Positions 39,300 through 47,649 of a stretch of 64,000 bases of DNA are shown here, in pieces. Origin of the DNA: Pontibacter diazotrophicus (GTDB lineage: Bacteria; Bacteroidota; Bacteroidia; Cytophagales; Hymenobacteraceae); assembly GCF_003367245.1 (NCBI RefSeq), contig NZ_QRGR01000003.1, positions 248,001 through 312,000 of the forward strand, given 5' to 3'. Under the pieces are notes generated by a model. The model did no database searches, was not told where the DNA came from, and saw nothing but the letters and a program-made list of their open reading frames with translations. The position numbers and the translations under genes are program-made. Positions within the stretch are counted from its first letter, which is position 1; every line of letters starts with the position of its first letter.

Positions 39300-39584
39300 A
39301 TGGAATTGAATATCATTCACGACGAGGAAGATCTGCGCTTTTACGCAGTCATTGAAGGAGACGAAGCAGAACTCACCTATACCTACCCTGAAAGCGGTGT
39401 TATGGACTTTGACCACACCTTTGTGCCGGAAGGCAGCCGGGGCAAGGGCCATGCAGATAAACTTGTGCAATCGGGGCTGGATTATGCCCGTTCGCAGAAT
39501 TACCAGGTAATTCCTTCCTGCCCGGTGGTTGGCGCATACATCAAGCGCCACCCGGATTACAGGGATTTAGTGCAACCGGAATAA
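39300..39584 (+). CDS. GNAT-like small N-acetyltransferase (YjdJ type)
   Basis: 94 residues from the ATG at 39300, which follows a purine-rich GAAGAAACA. A start at 39207 would add 31 residues of basic, non-conserved sequence. The protein matches the short Gcn5-like family: strand pair FYAVIEGDEAELTY, then DFDHTFVPEGSRGKGHADKL with the R/Q-G-x-G-x-A acetyl-CoA loop, and CPVVGAYIKRHPDY at the end. The last segment (P-x-x-x-x-Y-I-x-x-H-P) is typical of YjdJ-like proteins. Substrate unknown. It is a lone plus-strand gene divergent from the glycan cluster. Confidence 0.85.
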   Translation: MELNIIHDEEDLRFYAVIEGDEAELTYTYPESGVMDFDHTFVPEGSRGKGHADKLVQSGLDYARSQNYQVIPSCPVVGAYIKRHPDYRDLVQPE

Positions 39585-39599
39585 ATAAGGCAAAATGCA

Positions 39600-39646
39600 T
39601 CATCCCGAACATCCTAGCCTGTCATAAGTTAGGAAGTTCGGGATGA
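39600..39646. terminator. Hairpin after the acetyltransferase gene
   Basis: An 11-bp stem TCATCCCGAAC/GTTCGGGATGA (39600-39610 with 39636-39646), extended by an inner 5-bp TCCTA/TAGGA after a single mismatch. It starts 15 bases past the stop codon. No T-run follows, so it may be a terminator or a dispersed hairpin. Confidence 0.45.
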
Positions 39647-39816
39647 CTTATGTTCAGCAGGAGTGTTTTGTAATGCTTTAAGTTTGATGCACAACCATTA
39701 TAAACCCTGACAAATCTGCTTTTCTACTAGCCTTGTCAGGATAAGTATACGAAGGAGAAAAAGGGGAAGCCTAAATCAGTTATTCTCTATTATACCATTA
39801 AAAGATCTTGCTGTGG

Positions 39817-40623
39817 CTACTCATATTCGCACACTAATCTGATTCTGCTTAATTGGCTAAAGTCAACAATATAGATGTTCTGCTCAATGTCTTCTTTTTC
39901 AATTCTTATTGCGTTTCCGCCGCCCCCATTATGATATAGACTGAACGTATCTCCAGCTTTATCTTTTGCCATCAGGCTATACAAGTACACCTGATTTAGA
40001 TTCTCTGGAATAGCGTAATAGCCATAATTGGAGTTTCTGATTTTCCCTATGATGATTTTTTCTTCAACAGGAATCTCTATCGGATCATAAGTAAGTTGGT
40101 TGACATCTTTTATGACAGGAGAAGTATAAATGACAGGACAAGAAGGATAGATCCCCAATGGTTCCATCTCTGCGTTTGTATATTGTTGAATTTGAAAAAA
40201 CACATCTGCCTGTGAAGTAGTTGGCCACCTGAAGGATAACCCCTCCTGCTTGTGTGTGATCCATTGAATTTGTTCAATGATGATCTTTTTCAGGACCCTG
40301 TCCAAAACGACCACCTGTTTTCTTGACTCAGATTTGACACCATCAATACTAGTGACCGTTAGCTTTACTTCATAAGTGCCGGATTTTGGATAAAATAAAA
40401 CCACATCTTTTTCTTCTGAAGTTCTACCATCCCCGAAGTCCCATAAATACGATTGGCCATTTTGAGAATGGTTGATCAGCATACGCTCATCATTTGTTCC
40501 CACTTTTAATGTTGAATTACTCTCACCGTCGTAAGTAAAAGAAGCGGTGGGGAGAACTTCTTTTTTATCACAGCCGAAACTCAACAGTGACAGGCACAAA
40601 ATGAAGTATAGATATTTTCTCAT
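39817..40623 (-). CDS. PKD-domain lipoprotein of unknown function
   Basis: 268 residues, exported lipoprotein with lipobox Cys18 (LSFGC). A PKD (Ig-like) domain follows at about 27-107 (the WDFGDG strand, then YPKSGTYEVKLTV), then a beta-rich C-terminal part without a family I recognise. PKD domains are common in surface proteins that bind polysaccharide or protein. Base composition is more AT-rich than in neighbouring genes and its codon use looks different, which may reflect recent acquisition. It is monocistronic, convergent with the acetyltransferase gene. AATCTTTG far upstream is one base from the -7 consensus. Confidence 0.85.
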   Translation of the reverse strand: MRKYLYFILCLSLLSFGCDKKEVLPTASFTYDGESNSTLKVGTNDERMLINHSQNGQSYLWDFGDGRTSEEKDVVLFYPKSGTYEVKLTVTSIDGVKSESRKQVVVLDRVLKKIIIEQIQWITHKQEGLSFRWPTTSQADVFFQIQQYTNAEMEPLGIYPSCPVIYTSPVIKDVNQLTYDPIEIPVEEKIIIGKIRNSNYGYYAIPENLNQVYLYSLMAKDKAGDTFSLYHNGGGGNAIRIEKEDIEQNIYIVDFSQLSRIRLVCEYE

Positions 40624-40887
40624 GTTAGAGCTATTTGAATGTTACAACCCATAATGTGCAATTGATGAAATCTGAAAATGCCTTGTCAACCTTTAATGAT
40701 TGAATGTAGTTAAAATATTCATATTATAATTTTAGATAATATATTTTTTTTTCTTCCGTTCAAAGATTCAAATGCTCTCCTGCGACAGCCACATTTGGCA
40801 TAAACCTTGCAAAATCTTACATTAGCTTCTATTCACCCTGCCACAGGAGAACCTTTATTCGGCCTTACCGGCTGCACATTTTATCTA

Positions 40888-42549
40888 ATGAAGAAAAACT
40901 CAGCAACAACTACACTCACCCGCCTGCTATTGGGAGTAGGCTTATGCTTTGGCGCTGTACAGGTACAGGCACAGTCTCCGGAATTCACACGCCAGGACAC
41001 ACTGCGTGGAAGCATTACGCCTGAGCGCGCCTGGTGGGACCTGACTTACTATCATCTGGACATTGAGGTAAACCCTGCTGACAGCACCATCCGGGGCGTG
41101 AACACGATACAGTACAAAGTAGTGGAGCCACATCAGCGGATGCAAATAGACCTGCAGCCTCCTATGCGCATACAGAAGGTAGTACAGAACGGGAAAGAAC
41201 TGCAGTTGGAGCGGGATGGCAACGCCTGGTTCGTACAACTGGTAGAACAGCAGGAGCCCGGCAGCGTGAACAGTGTGGATGTGCACTATGGAGGAAAGCC
41301 CCAGGTAAGCGAAAACCCGCCGTGGAGTGGCGGCCTCACCTGGCGGTATGACTCGAACGGGAGACCTTTTGTGGCAAACTCTAACCAAGGCGACGGAGCT
41401 AGCCTGTGGTGGCCTGTAAAGGACCATATGTATGATGAGCCCGACAGCATGCTGATTAGCGTAAAAGTGCCCAAAGGCCTGACAGACGTATCAAATGGGC
41501 GCCTACGCAAAGTAGAACAGCATTCTGATGGCACCAGCACCTTTCACTGGTTTGTGAGCAACCCCATCAACAACTATGGCGTGAATGTGAACATTGCTGA
41601 TTACGTTCACTTTTCAGAGAAGTACCAGGGCGAAAAAGGGGAGCTAGACCTCGATTACTATGTACTGCGCGGCAACCTTAAAAAAGCAAAAGCACAGTTC
41701 AAAGACGTGCCGCGTATGCTGGAAGCCTTTGAGCACTGGTTTGGCCCCTACCCTTTTTATGAAGACAGCTATAAGTTGGTAGAAGCTCCTTACCTCGGCA
41801 TGGAGCACCAGAGTTCTATCACGTATGGCAACAATTACCAGAACGGTTACCTGGGCCGCGACTTGAGCGGCACCGGATGGGGTAAAAAGTTTGATTATAT
41901 CATCATACACGAGTCCGGGCATGAGTGGTTCGCCAACAACATTACGTACCAGGATTACGCCGATATGTGGATACACGAAAGCTTTACCACCTATTCAGAA
42001 AACCTTTTCCTGGACTATCACTACGGTAAAGAAGCTGCCGCTGCATACGTCATCGGGCAGCGCGATCTTATTCAGAATGACCGCCCCATTATAGGAACGT
42101 ACGGTGTGAACCAGACGGGTTCCGGAGATATGTACCCGAAGGGAGCTAACATGCTGCACACCCTGCGCCAGATCGTGAACGATGACGAAAAATGGCGGGG
42201 CATTCTACGCGGACTCAACAAGGAATTTTACCACCAAACAGTCACCACTGCCCAGGTAGAGAATTACCTGAGTGAGCAGACGGGCCGGGACCTTCGTCCA
42301 TTCTTTGACCAATATCTCCGCGATGTGCGCGTTCCTGAATTTCAGTACCGCATGGAAGGGAACAGGCTGATGTACCGCTGGAACAATAGTGTAGCGGATT
42401 TTAATATGCCTGTGAAGGTGCATGTAAACGGAAAAGCGCAATGGCTGGAGCCGACTACCAGTTGGCAGGAACTGGAAGGCGCGCCTAAAAAAACTAAACT
42501 GGAGGTAGACCGAAACTTTTATGTAAGGGCGGCAAAAGCGACCTCTTAA
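40888..42549 (+). CDS. M1-family zinc metallopeptidase
   Basis: 553 residues from the ATG at 40888 (MKKNSATTT), which gives a normal signal peptide (cleavage near residue 28, VQAQ). A start at 40807 would put 27 residues before it. The N-terminal beta-sandwich domain (about 40-225) precedes the thermolysin-like catalytic domain with HESGH (341-345) and the third zinc ligand E364, exactly 18 residues between, and catalytic E342. Expected exopeptidase motif is GMEHQSS (about 308), close to GAMEN. Aminopeptidase activity in the periplasm or outside is inferred. The C-terminal region is short, without the helical domain of long aminopeptidase N. Confidence 0.93.
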   Translation: MKKNSATTTLTRLLLGVGLCFGAVQVQAQSPEFTRQDTLRGSITPERAWWDLTYYHLDIEVNPADSTIRGVNTIQYKVVEPHQRMQIDLQPPMRIQKVVQNGKELQLERDGNAWFVQLVEQQEPGSVNSVDVHYGGKPQVSENPPWSGGLTWRYDSNGRPFVANSNQGDGASLWWPVKDHMYDEPDSMLISVKVPKGLTDVSNGRLRKVEQHSDGTSTFHWFVSNPINNYGVNVNIADYVHFSEKYQGEKGELDLDYYVLRGNLKKAKAQFKDVPRMLEAFEHWFGPYPFYEDSYKLVEAPYLGMEHQSSITYGNNYQNGYLGRDLSGTGWGKKFDYIIIHESGHEWFANNITYQDYADMWIHESFTTYSENLFLDYHYGKEAAAAYVIGQRDLIQNDRPIIGTYGVNQTGSGDMYPKGANMLHTLRQIVNDDEKWRGILRGLNKEFYHQTVTTAQVENYLSEQTGRDLRPFFDQYLRDVRVPEFQYRMEGNRLMYRWNNSVADFNMPVKVHVNGKAQWLEPTTSWQELEGAPKKTKLEVDRNFYVRAAKATS

Positions 42550-42565
42550 CAAGGCATGTAAAAAA

Positions 42566-42626
42566 GCAAAGGCTAAAGGAAGCCACCCTCAGCACCCAAA
42601 CGGGTATGGCAAACCTTTAGCCTTGC
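42566..42626 (+). terminator. Possible terminator after the M1 peptidase gene
   Basis: A 9-bp stem GGCTAAAGG/CCTTTAGCC (42571-42579 with 42614-42622) extended by GCAA/TTGC with one bulged A. The loop is about 34 bases. It is followed by ATTTCAATTT. Confidence 0.4.
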
Positions 42627-43119
42627 ATTTCAATTTAACAGGTTTTCGACAGTTAACAGGGTTCTTTCAGCTGTTCTTCTGTTTTGCTTTAACCTTTGTT
42701 TAGTAGTACGCCCTTTCTGCCATTAAAGTGTGCCCCTCCCGAACGATTGCGTGTTTATCCGGGCATTTTACTCTAAAATACGGAGCCTGGCAGACTTACT
42801 TATATGCTCCTGTATTATATACCTGTAAACCACTCCTGCTCCTGTTAAGCGTTTACAAATCTACAAAAGCTCTTCCTCCACTGCTCCTGATGCGGTGCAC
42901 CTTTGCATCAGCATTAATACTTATTTAGCTGTATCTAACTGGTATTTAAGGTGTATTAACACCCAATTTCACCTAAAAAAGCAGCTACAAAGTTTAGCGT
43001 TCGTAAATTCAGGTGTTGGTCGCAAACAATAGATAGAGTGGATTTGGTTGGTTATCCTCCTCTTTAGGAGTTAAGTGCTTTTGTTTGCTACCAGTTATTT
43101 ATTTGTTTAATGTTGATGG

Positions 43120-43153
43120 AGGGGTGCTGAAGATGGGTGCCTGAGGCACCCCT
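43120..43153. other. Overlapping alternative hairpins
   Basis: Two exclusive stems share the right arm: AGGGGTGC/GCACCCCT (43120-43127 with 43146-43153) and the tight GGGTGCC-TGA-GGCACCC (43135-43151). No T-run follows. Function unknown; it could be a decayed repeat. Confidence 0.4.
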
Positions 43154-43346
43154 ACCATTCACTTATAGCAAAATAGCAGAATTCCGGCCAGAGGATATAG
43201 CTGATTAACCTACTTAAACAGCGATTTTTACTGCTTTCTATTTTTCTCCCCAATACCGTTAGAAGTGCTGCTGTATTCAATTAAGCAGATCAGCGGTTTT
43301 TATTTAACTGAAATCTATTTTCACCATTAAAGCAAAGGGCTACACC

Positions 43347-43691
43347 ATGGCAGTAATAGTGCAGCAGGTGCAGGATTGTCATTTCATAACAGCAATCGGT
43401 TGTTTCAATGGTGATGACTGTCGCCAACTTAGGCAGGTGATTGCAGATGCAAAGGACCAGCACATCCGGCATGTGCTGGTAGATTGCGAACGCATTACAT
43501 CTGTTACAACGGAAGCTTTGCGCATAGTGCTTTCCCAAACCACACACGCAGAGGCAACCGGAATAAATCTATTATTTTATCACGTTAATACAAAAACACA
43601 GGAAATTATAGACAAAACTGGATTGGATTCCGTATTACATATTGTTCTGAGCTTAAAAGAAGCTTATCAATACTGTAAACAACATACATAG
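43347..43691 (+). CDS. STAS-domain protein, non-canonical
   Basis: 114 residues, a single STAS domain like anti-sigma-factor antagonists: VQDCHFITAIGCFNGDDC (first strands), VLVDCERITSVTTEALRI (the loop-helix region), and INLLFYHVNTKTQEIIDKTGLD. The position that holds the phosphorylated Ser in SpoIIAA/RsbV (D/S-S-x-G) reads SVTTEA here, without the Gly, so standard Ser phosphorylation is doubtful; a Thr could take its place. It lies 6 bp before a second STAS gene with the canonical motif, so both form an operon. It may form a heterodimer or titrate a partner. This is inferred. Confidence 0.8.
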   Translation: MAVIVQQVQDCHFITAIGCFNGDDCRQLRQVIADAKDQHIRHVLVDCERITSVTTEALRIVLSQTTHAEATGINLLFYHVNTKTQEIIDKTGLDSVLHIVLSLKEAYQYCKQHT

Positions 43692-43697
43692 TCTTCT

Positions 43698-44072
43698 ATG
43701 AACAATTCCAAGCACCATTTTACTACTGATTTTATGCCTGTTGAGAATGGCATTATCTTAAGTATAAAAGGTGAACTCGATGCCAGTTCGTCTCTCATGG
43801 CAATCAATATTATGGAAAGCATGGTTTTATCCGGTGCGGGAAATTTAATTTTAGACTGCAGCCAGCTCTCCTATATTTCTTCGGCGGGTATAGGTGTCAT
43901 TCTTTCTGTATACCACCTCTCTCTTGAAAAGCACACCTTGCTGACATTGTTCGGCTTACAGCCCCAGGTAAAAGAACTTTTTGAGGCATTGGGCATCGAC
44001 AACCTGTTACGTATTACTCTTACAAAAGAGGCTGCCATGCTACCTTCGGCAGTGGCTTCCAGGCTTGCTTAA
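43698..44072 (+). CDS. STAS-domain anti-sigma factor antagonist
   Basis: 124 residues, STAS fold. GIILSIKGELDASSSL gives the first strands with the conserved D, and LILDCSQLSYISSAGIGVILS carries the phosphorylation loop, with S62 aligned to the target Ser of SpoIIAA. LLTLFGLQPQVKELFEALGIDNLL is the usual C-terminal helix. Such proteins bind an anti-sigma kinase when unphosphorylated and so release a sigma factor; other STAS proteins act in gliding or stress signalling. No kinase or phosphatase gene lies alongside. It is the second gene of a two-gene operon. Confidence 0.88.
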   Translation: MNNSKHHFTTDFMPVENGIILSIKGELDASSSLMAINIMESMVLSGAGNLILDCSQLSYISSAGIGVILSVYHLSLEKHTLLTLFGLQPQVKELFEALGIDNLLRITLTKEAAMLPSAVASRLA

Positions 44073-44323
44073 TTCCATACCCTATTACATCCATTTTAGT
44101 CCGGATTATCCACAGCATTAACAACCTTGCCGAGAGGAATCAGCTTTGGTATTGTATTGATGTAAGGGTGTGTACGAGCCCTTGTTCAGGTAACTATGTC
44201 AACAATTTTTAGAACATTATATTTCCACTACCTATTTATAGTATAGAGATACTGAACTTAGCTTTTTCATGCCCATGCCCCATTTATCCTCCTGAAACCA
44301 GATAAAGTGTTCGACGGGGAAAC

Positions 44324-45247
44324 TTATATAGCCTCCGAAGGCGGCTCTGCGCCCTGTCCCGCTGGGCCCTGATAAAAGCGGGTAGTCGGGTAAGCGAACT
44401 GTATATCCGGGGCGGCCAGGAACTGTGTCAGCACCTCTTCCCAGATGAGGTGAGAACTTTGGCGGCGGCGCATGATGCCACACAGGTAACGCATCGTCAG
44501 TTGAATGCCATTTTCACGAACAGTCGTAAAAAGCTTCGGCTGCAGGTCCTCGTAAAAAATGAGATGCCGCTGCGACTGCCGCTTTACCTGTTGCACTGCC
44601 GCTTCACTAAGCTGCTCCGCGTGCCTTCCAGTCACTTCCTCCAGAATACTCTTTGCCTTCTGCCAATTGCTCTCAAACGTAATGCACACCGGAATCTCGT
44701 GCCACACAAAAGGAAACCCGTAGTTGTAGTTGGCCTGCGATACCGTGAACAGTCTTGCGTTTGGCACATTGACCACCCGGCCTGTCGCCTGGTCGGCGTC
44801 TACCCAGCCTCTGATCTCGTTCAGGGTAAACTGAAACAGCTGAATATCGATGACATCTCCGATGGTGTCCCCCACCTGTACGCGATCCCCGATCCGAAAA
44901 GGACGCTTCCAGAGGATGTAAAGCCAGCCGGTCATGCTTAGCAGCGGCTCACGCAGGGCCAGCACCAGTCCCGCCGATAAAAGCCCTAAGAAAGTAGCAA
45001 TAGACTCGAATCCGTTGAACCAGATGTTCGAGAGCAGCAGAATGCTTAAGCCAGTGACAGCATAGTTTGTAAACCTCCGCCACTGGTACTGTTTGCGCAA
45101 ATCATTCTCGCGCCGGAAGATGGCCCACAACAGCATTCTGCTGAGCAACCACAGCACCAGTACGACTCCCACCGTATAAAAAAGGTCGTGATAAAATTCT
45201 GCTGTCAGGCCGGTATTCTCTTCAAGCCATAAGTTTATTCTACGCAT
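44324..45247 (-). CDS. MscS-family mechanosensitive channel
   Basis: 307 residues: three to four N-terminal transmembrane helices (about 20-130, including the pore-lining TM3-like LGLLSAGLVLALREPLLSM), then the beta domain that begins RPFRIGDRVQVGDTIGDV (about 140) and the alpha/beta C-terminal region. VVNVPNARLFT (about 183) is conserved in MscS. The channel opens under membrane tension to release solutes on osmotic downshock. It is slightly longer than E. coli MscS. It stands alone on the minus strand, convergent with the STAS operon. Confidence 0.92.
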   Translation of the reverse strand: MRRINLWLEENTGLTAEFYHDLFYTVGVVLVLWLLSRMLLWAIFRRENDLRKQYQWRRFTNYAVTGLSILLLSNIWFNGFESIATFLGLLSAGLVLALREPLLSMTGWLYILWKRPFRIGDRVQVGDTIGDVIDIQLFQFTLNEIRGWVDADQATGRVVNVPNARLFTVSQANYNYGFPFVWHEIPVCITFESNWQKAKSILEEVTGRHAEQLSEAAVQQVKRQSQRHLIFYEDLQPKLFTTVRENGIQLTMRYLCGIMRRRQSSHLIWEEVLTQFLAAPDIQFAYPTTRFYQGPAGQGAEPPSEAI

Positions 45248-45654
45248 GTTGCATGATTTTCCTTTTCTTACGGATATTCCGGGTTGTAATGTTCCTGCAT
45301 GCCGGAGGCCTGACCGACATCAACACCTGAATATGTGCTGTAGGAGGTGAAATTTTATTCTCCGGCTTCAGGGAAAGGCGTTGGTAATTGTAAATAAATC
45401 ATTCTAACTTGAACACCCGAATCTGATATTTCCTGATGCAATACCTTTATGAGAAGCATGATACCAGAGAAAGCCTTGCACCTGCTCCACCTGAATCCAG
45501 ACTTTACCCGCAGCTGTTTTACCGGCTGTGATGCCACCTGCACACCGATACGGAAAAAGTACCTGCTTTACAGGGTGTAGCGTTATGAGGCATTCCCTTT
45601 AACTCAGCCGGAAATCAGAACAAACATTTTACTTTAACAGCAACATTTTACTTT
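45248..45654. other. Intergenic region between MscS and sugar transporter
   Basis: About 400 bp between divergent genes. I see no gene, repeat or clear promoter box; short open frames on the minus strand (45355-45543) lack coding character. Confidence 0.45.
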
Positions 45655-47076
45655 ATGGCCGGAATTTCACAACAAGCACAGAAAGAGTACACCGCAGCGC
45701 CATCGCGCAATTACCATGGTCCTTTGGTTATTGTGACTCTCTTGTTTTTTATGTGGGGCTTTATCACCTGTATGAACGACATCCTCATACCAAAGCTGCA
45801 GCAGGTGTTTACGCTGCAGCTCTGGCAGGCAATGCTCATACAAACAGCGTTCTTTGGGGCGTACTTCATTGTGTCGCTTTTATATTTCATTTTCTCCGTT
45901 ACAAAAGGCGACCCTATCCAGCGAATTGGCTATAAGAACGGTATTATAGTGGGGCTGATAGTAGCAGCTGTAGGCTGTGCCTTGTTTTATCCGGCTGCCA
46001 GCATGTTGAGCTATGCCTTTTTCCTGCTGGCACTTTTTATACTTGCCTCTGGCATTACGATTCTGCAGATAGCTGCCAACCCTTATGTGGCCATTCTTGG
46101 CCCGCCCGAAGGTGCAGCCAGCCGCATGAATATGACACAGGCGCTGAACTCTATGGGCACTACTGTGGCTCCTATCATTGGTGGTTACCTTATTTTTGAA
46201 GGCGTAGATGCTGTACAAAACACCGGCAGTGCTGATACTGTGCAGCTTCCGTACCTCGGCCTGGCTGCCACGCTGCTTGCCATTGCCGTGCTGATAAAGG
46301 TGGCCAACCTGCCACGCGTACAGAGCGAGGAAGAAGAGCAGATGGCCCCTAACGCTGGCGCCTTAAAGTACAGGCACCTTGTGCTGGGTATTATCTGCAT
46401 CTTTATGTATGTGGGTGGCGAAGTTGCCATAGGCAGTACGCTTATCAATTTTTTCAGGCTTCCTGAAATTGCCGGCTTAGAGGAAACAGCGGCGGGCCAT
46501 TACCTTGCCTTTTACTGGGGTGGTGCCATGATCGGCCGCTTCTTCGGTGCTGTGGCATTGGCGCAGTTTAAAAACAACAGTTACAAGTACATGATCATGG
46601 GCCTTATCAGTGCTGTTACCTTTGTCTTGCTTTACAGCATTTACGGTATAGATGAAGCCCTCATCGCCCTGGGATTGATTGCGCTAAACTTTGTGGTGTT
46701 ACTACTAGGCAGCTTTCTGCCCGGCAGAACACTCGGCTTCTTTGCAGCCACTGTTATCGTGTTGCTTCTCCTTACTAGCTTTGCTACAGGATCGGTGGCA
46801 ATGTGGTCTGTTATTGCCATTGGCTTATTCAACTCCATCATGTTCCCAACCATCTTTACTCTGGCGATAGAAGGCTTAGGCGTACATACCAGCCAGGCTT
46901 CTTCACTGCTGGTGATGGCTATTGTGGGTGGTGCCATTATACCTCCGCTGCAAGGCTGGGTAGCCGACGCCTCTGGTAGCCTGCAGCTTTCCTTCCTGGT
47001 ACCGCTGGCCTGCTATGCGTATATCATGTACTATGGCTTTATGGGTTCGAAAGTAAAAAAGGTAGCCGCAGCTTAA
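45655..47076 (+). CDS. Sugar MFS transporter, FucP/GluP type
   Basis: 473 residues, twelve hydrophobic helices. FFMWGFITCMNDILIPKLQ (residues 31-49) is the hallmark first helix of FucP/GluP-type proton-sugar symporters, with the N-D pair used in sugar and proton coupling. LQIAANPYVAILGPPEGAAS (about 140-160) and NSIMFPTIFTLAIEGLG (about 398-414) are also family signatures. Substrates in this group are fucose, glucose, galactose or N-acetylglucosamine. Given the alpha-glucan and Leloir genes upstream, glucose/galactose is plausible but unproven. A monocistronic gene ending in a 30-bp perfect palindrome. Confidence 0.93.
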   Translation: MAGISQQAQKEYTAAPSRNYHGPLVIVTLLFFMWGFITCMNDILIPKLQQVFTLQLWQAMLIQTAFFGAYFIVSLLYFIFSVTKGDPIQRIGYKNGIIVGLIVAAVGCALFYPAASMLSYAFFLLALFILASGITILQIAANPYVAILGPPEGAASRMNMTQALNSMGTTVAPIIGGYLIFEGVDAVQNTGSADTVQLPYLGLAATLLAIAVLIKVANLPRVQSEEEEQMAPNAGALKYRHLVLGIICIFMYVGGEVAIGSTLINFFRLPEIAGLEETAAGHYLAFYWGGAMIGRFFGAVALAQFKNNSYKYMIMGLISAVTFVLLYSIYGIDEALIALGLIALNFVVLLLGSFLPGRTLGFFAATVIVLLLLTSFATGSVAMWSVIAIGLFNSIMFPTIFTLAIEGLGVHTSQASSLLVMAIVGGAIIPPLQGWVADASGSLQLSFLVPLACYAYIMYYGFMGSKVKKVAAA

Positions 47077-47649
47077 TAAACAGTTTACCTGAAAAAGAAG
47101 AAGCCTGCCGGATTGTTCCGGCAGGCTTCTTCTTTTTCAGGTAAACTCAGAACCAACATAAAACACGAACAGAAACAAGAAATTAACTTTCATGGGCCTG
47201 GTGCCGAGCTAAAACAGTGCCTATACCTACACTAGACCTATCCCTGCATCAAAAAATAATTTTCATCCCGCCCATACTTCCCTGTGAAAATCCGAGACAA
47301 TAGTAACATATAAGAAAAACAACAAAGAATCAGACACAACATATTGTATATCAAAGTGTTACTATCATAGTTCAGTTGATTTTAAGTGCAATTTTACACA
47401 GACACCAAAACTAAATTACATCATAAATCAACTATTGCACCTCCATTAACTAATGAATCTCATTCATTAACATTGAAATAATCATCTTTTACATTTTTAA
47501 AAAATATCATGAACTTAAGTCTAGGCTTTAACCTTTAGGAATTACTATCTTTAGTGTTATAACAAAGTACCATATACAGCAACACAATATTATTAATTAC
47601 ATTCTTTATTTAATTATATTTCACTTTCACCAAAAAACAAAATCATTTT
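47077..47649. other. Intergenic region upstream of the peptidase gene
   Basis: About 570 bp. The first part is the transporter terminator. The rest is very AT-rich and holds TATCTTTA near 47550, one base from the -7 consensus, at a plausible distance from the S8 peptidase start. No gene seen. Confidence 0.45.
47082..47147 (+). terminator. 30-bp perfect-palindrome terminator after the transporter gene
   Basis: Arms 47082-47111 and 47118-47147 pair perfectly over 30 bp around a 6-base loop, with GCCTGCCGG at the core and A-rich/T-rich runs (GAAAAAGAAGAA) inside the arms. It begins 6 bp after the stop codon. The longest of the perfect palindromes in this window. Confidence 0.92.

Larger units (their letters stand above)
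42550..43346. other. Intergenic region before the STAS gene pair
   Basis: About 800 bp with no convincing gene; a 66-codon open frame near 42728 lacks coding character. It holds a weak terminator hairpin after the peptidase gene and competing hairpins at 43120-43153. The STAS promoter must be at its right end. Confidence 0.45.
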
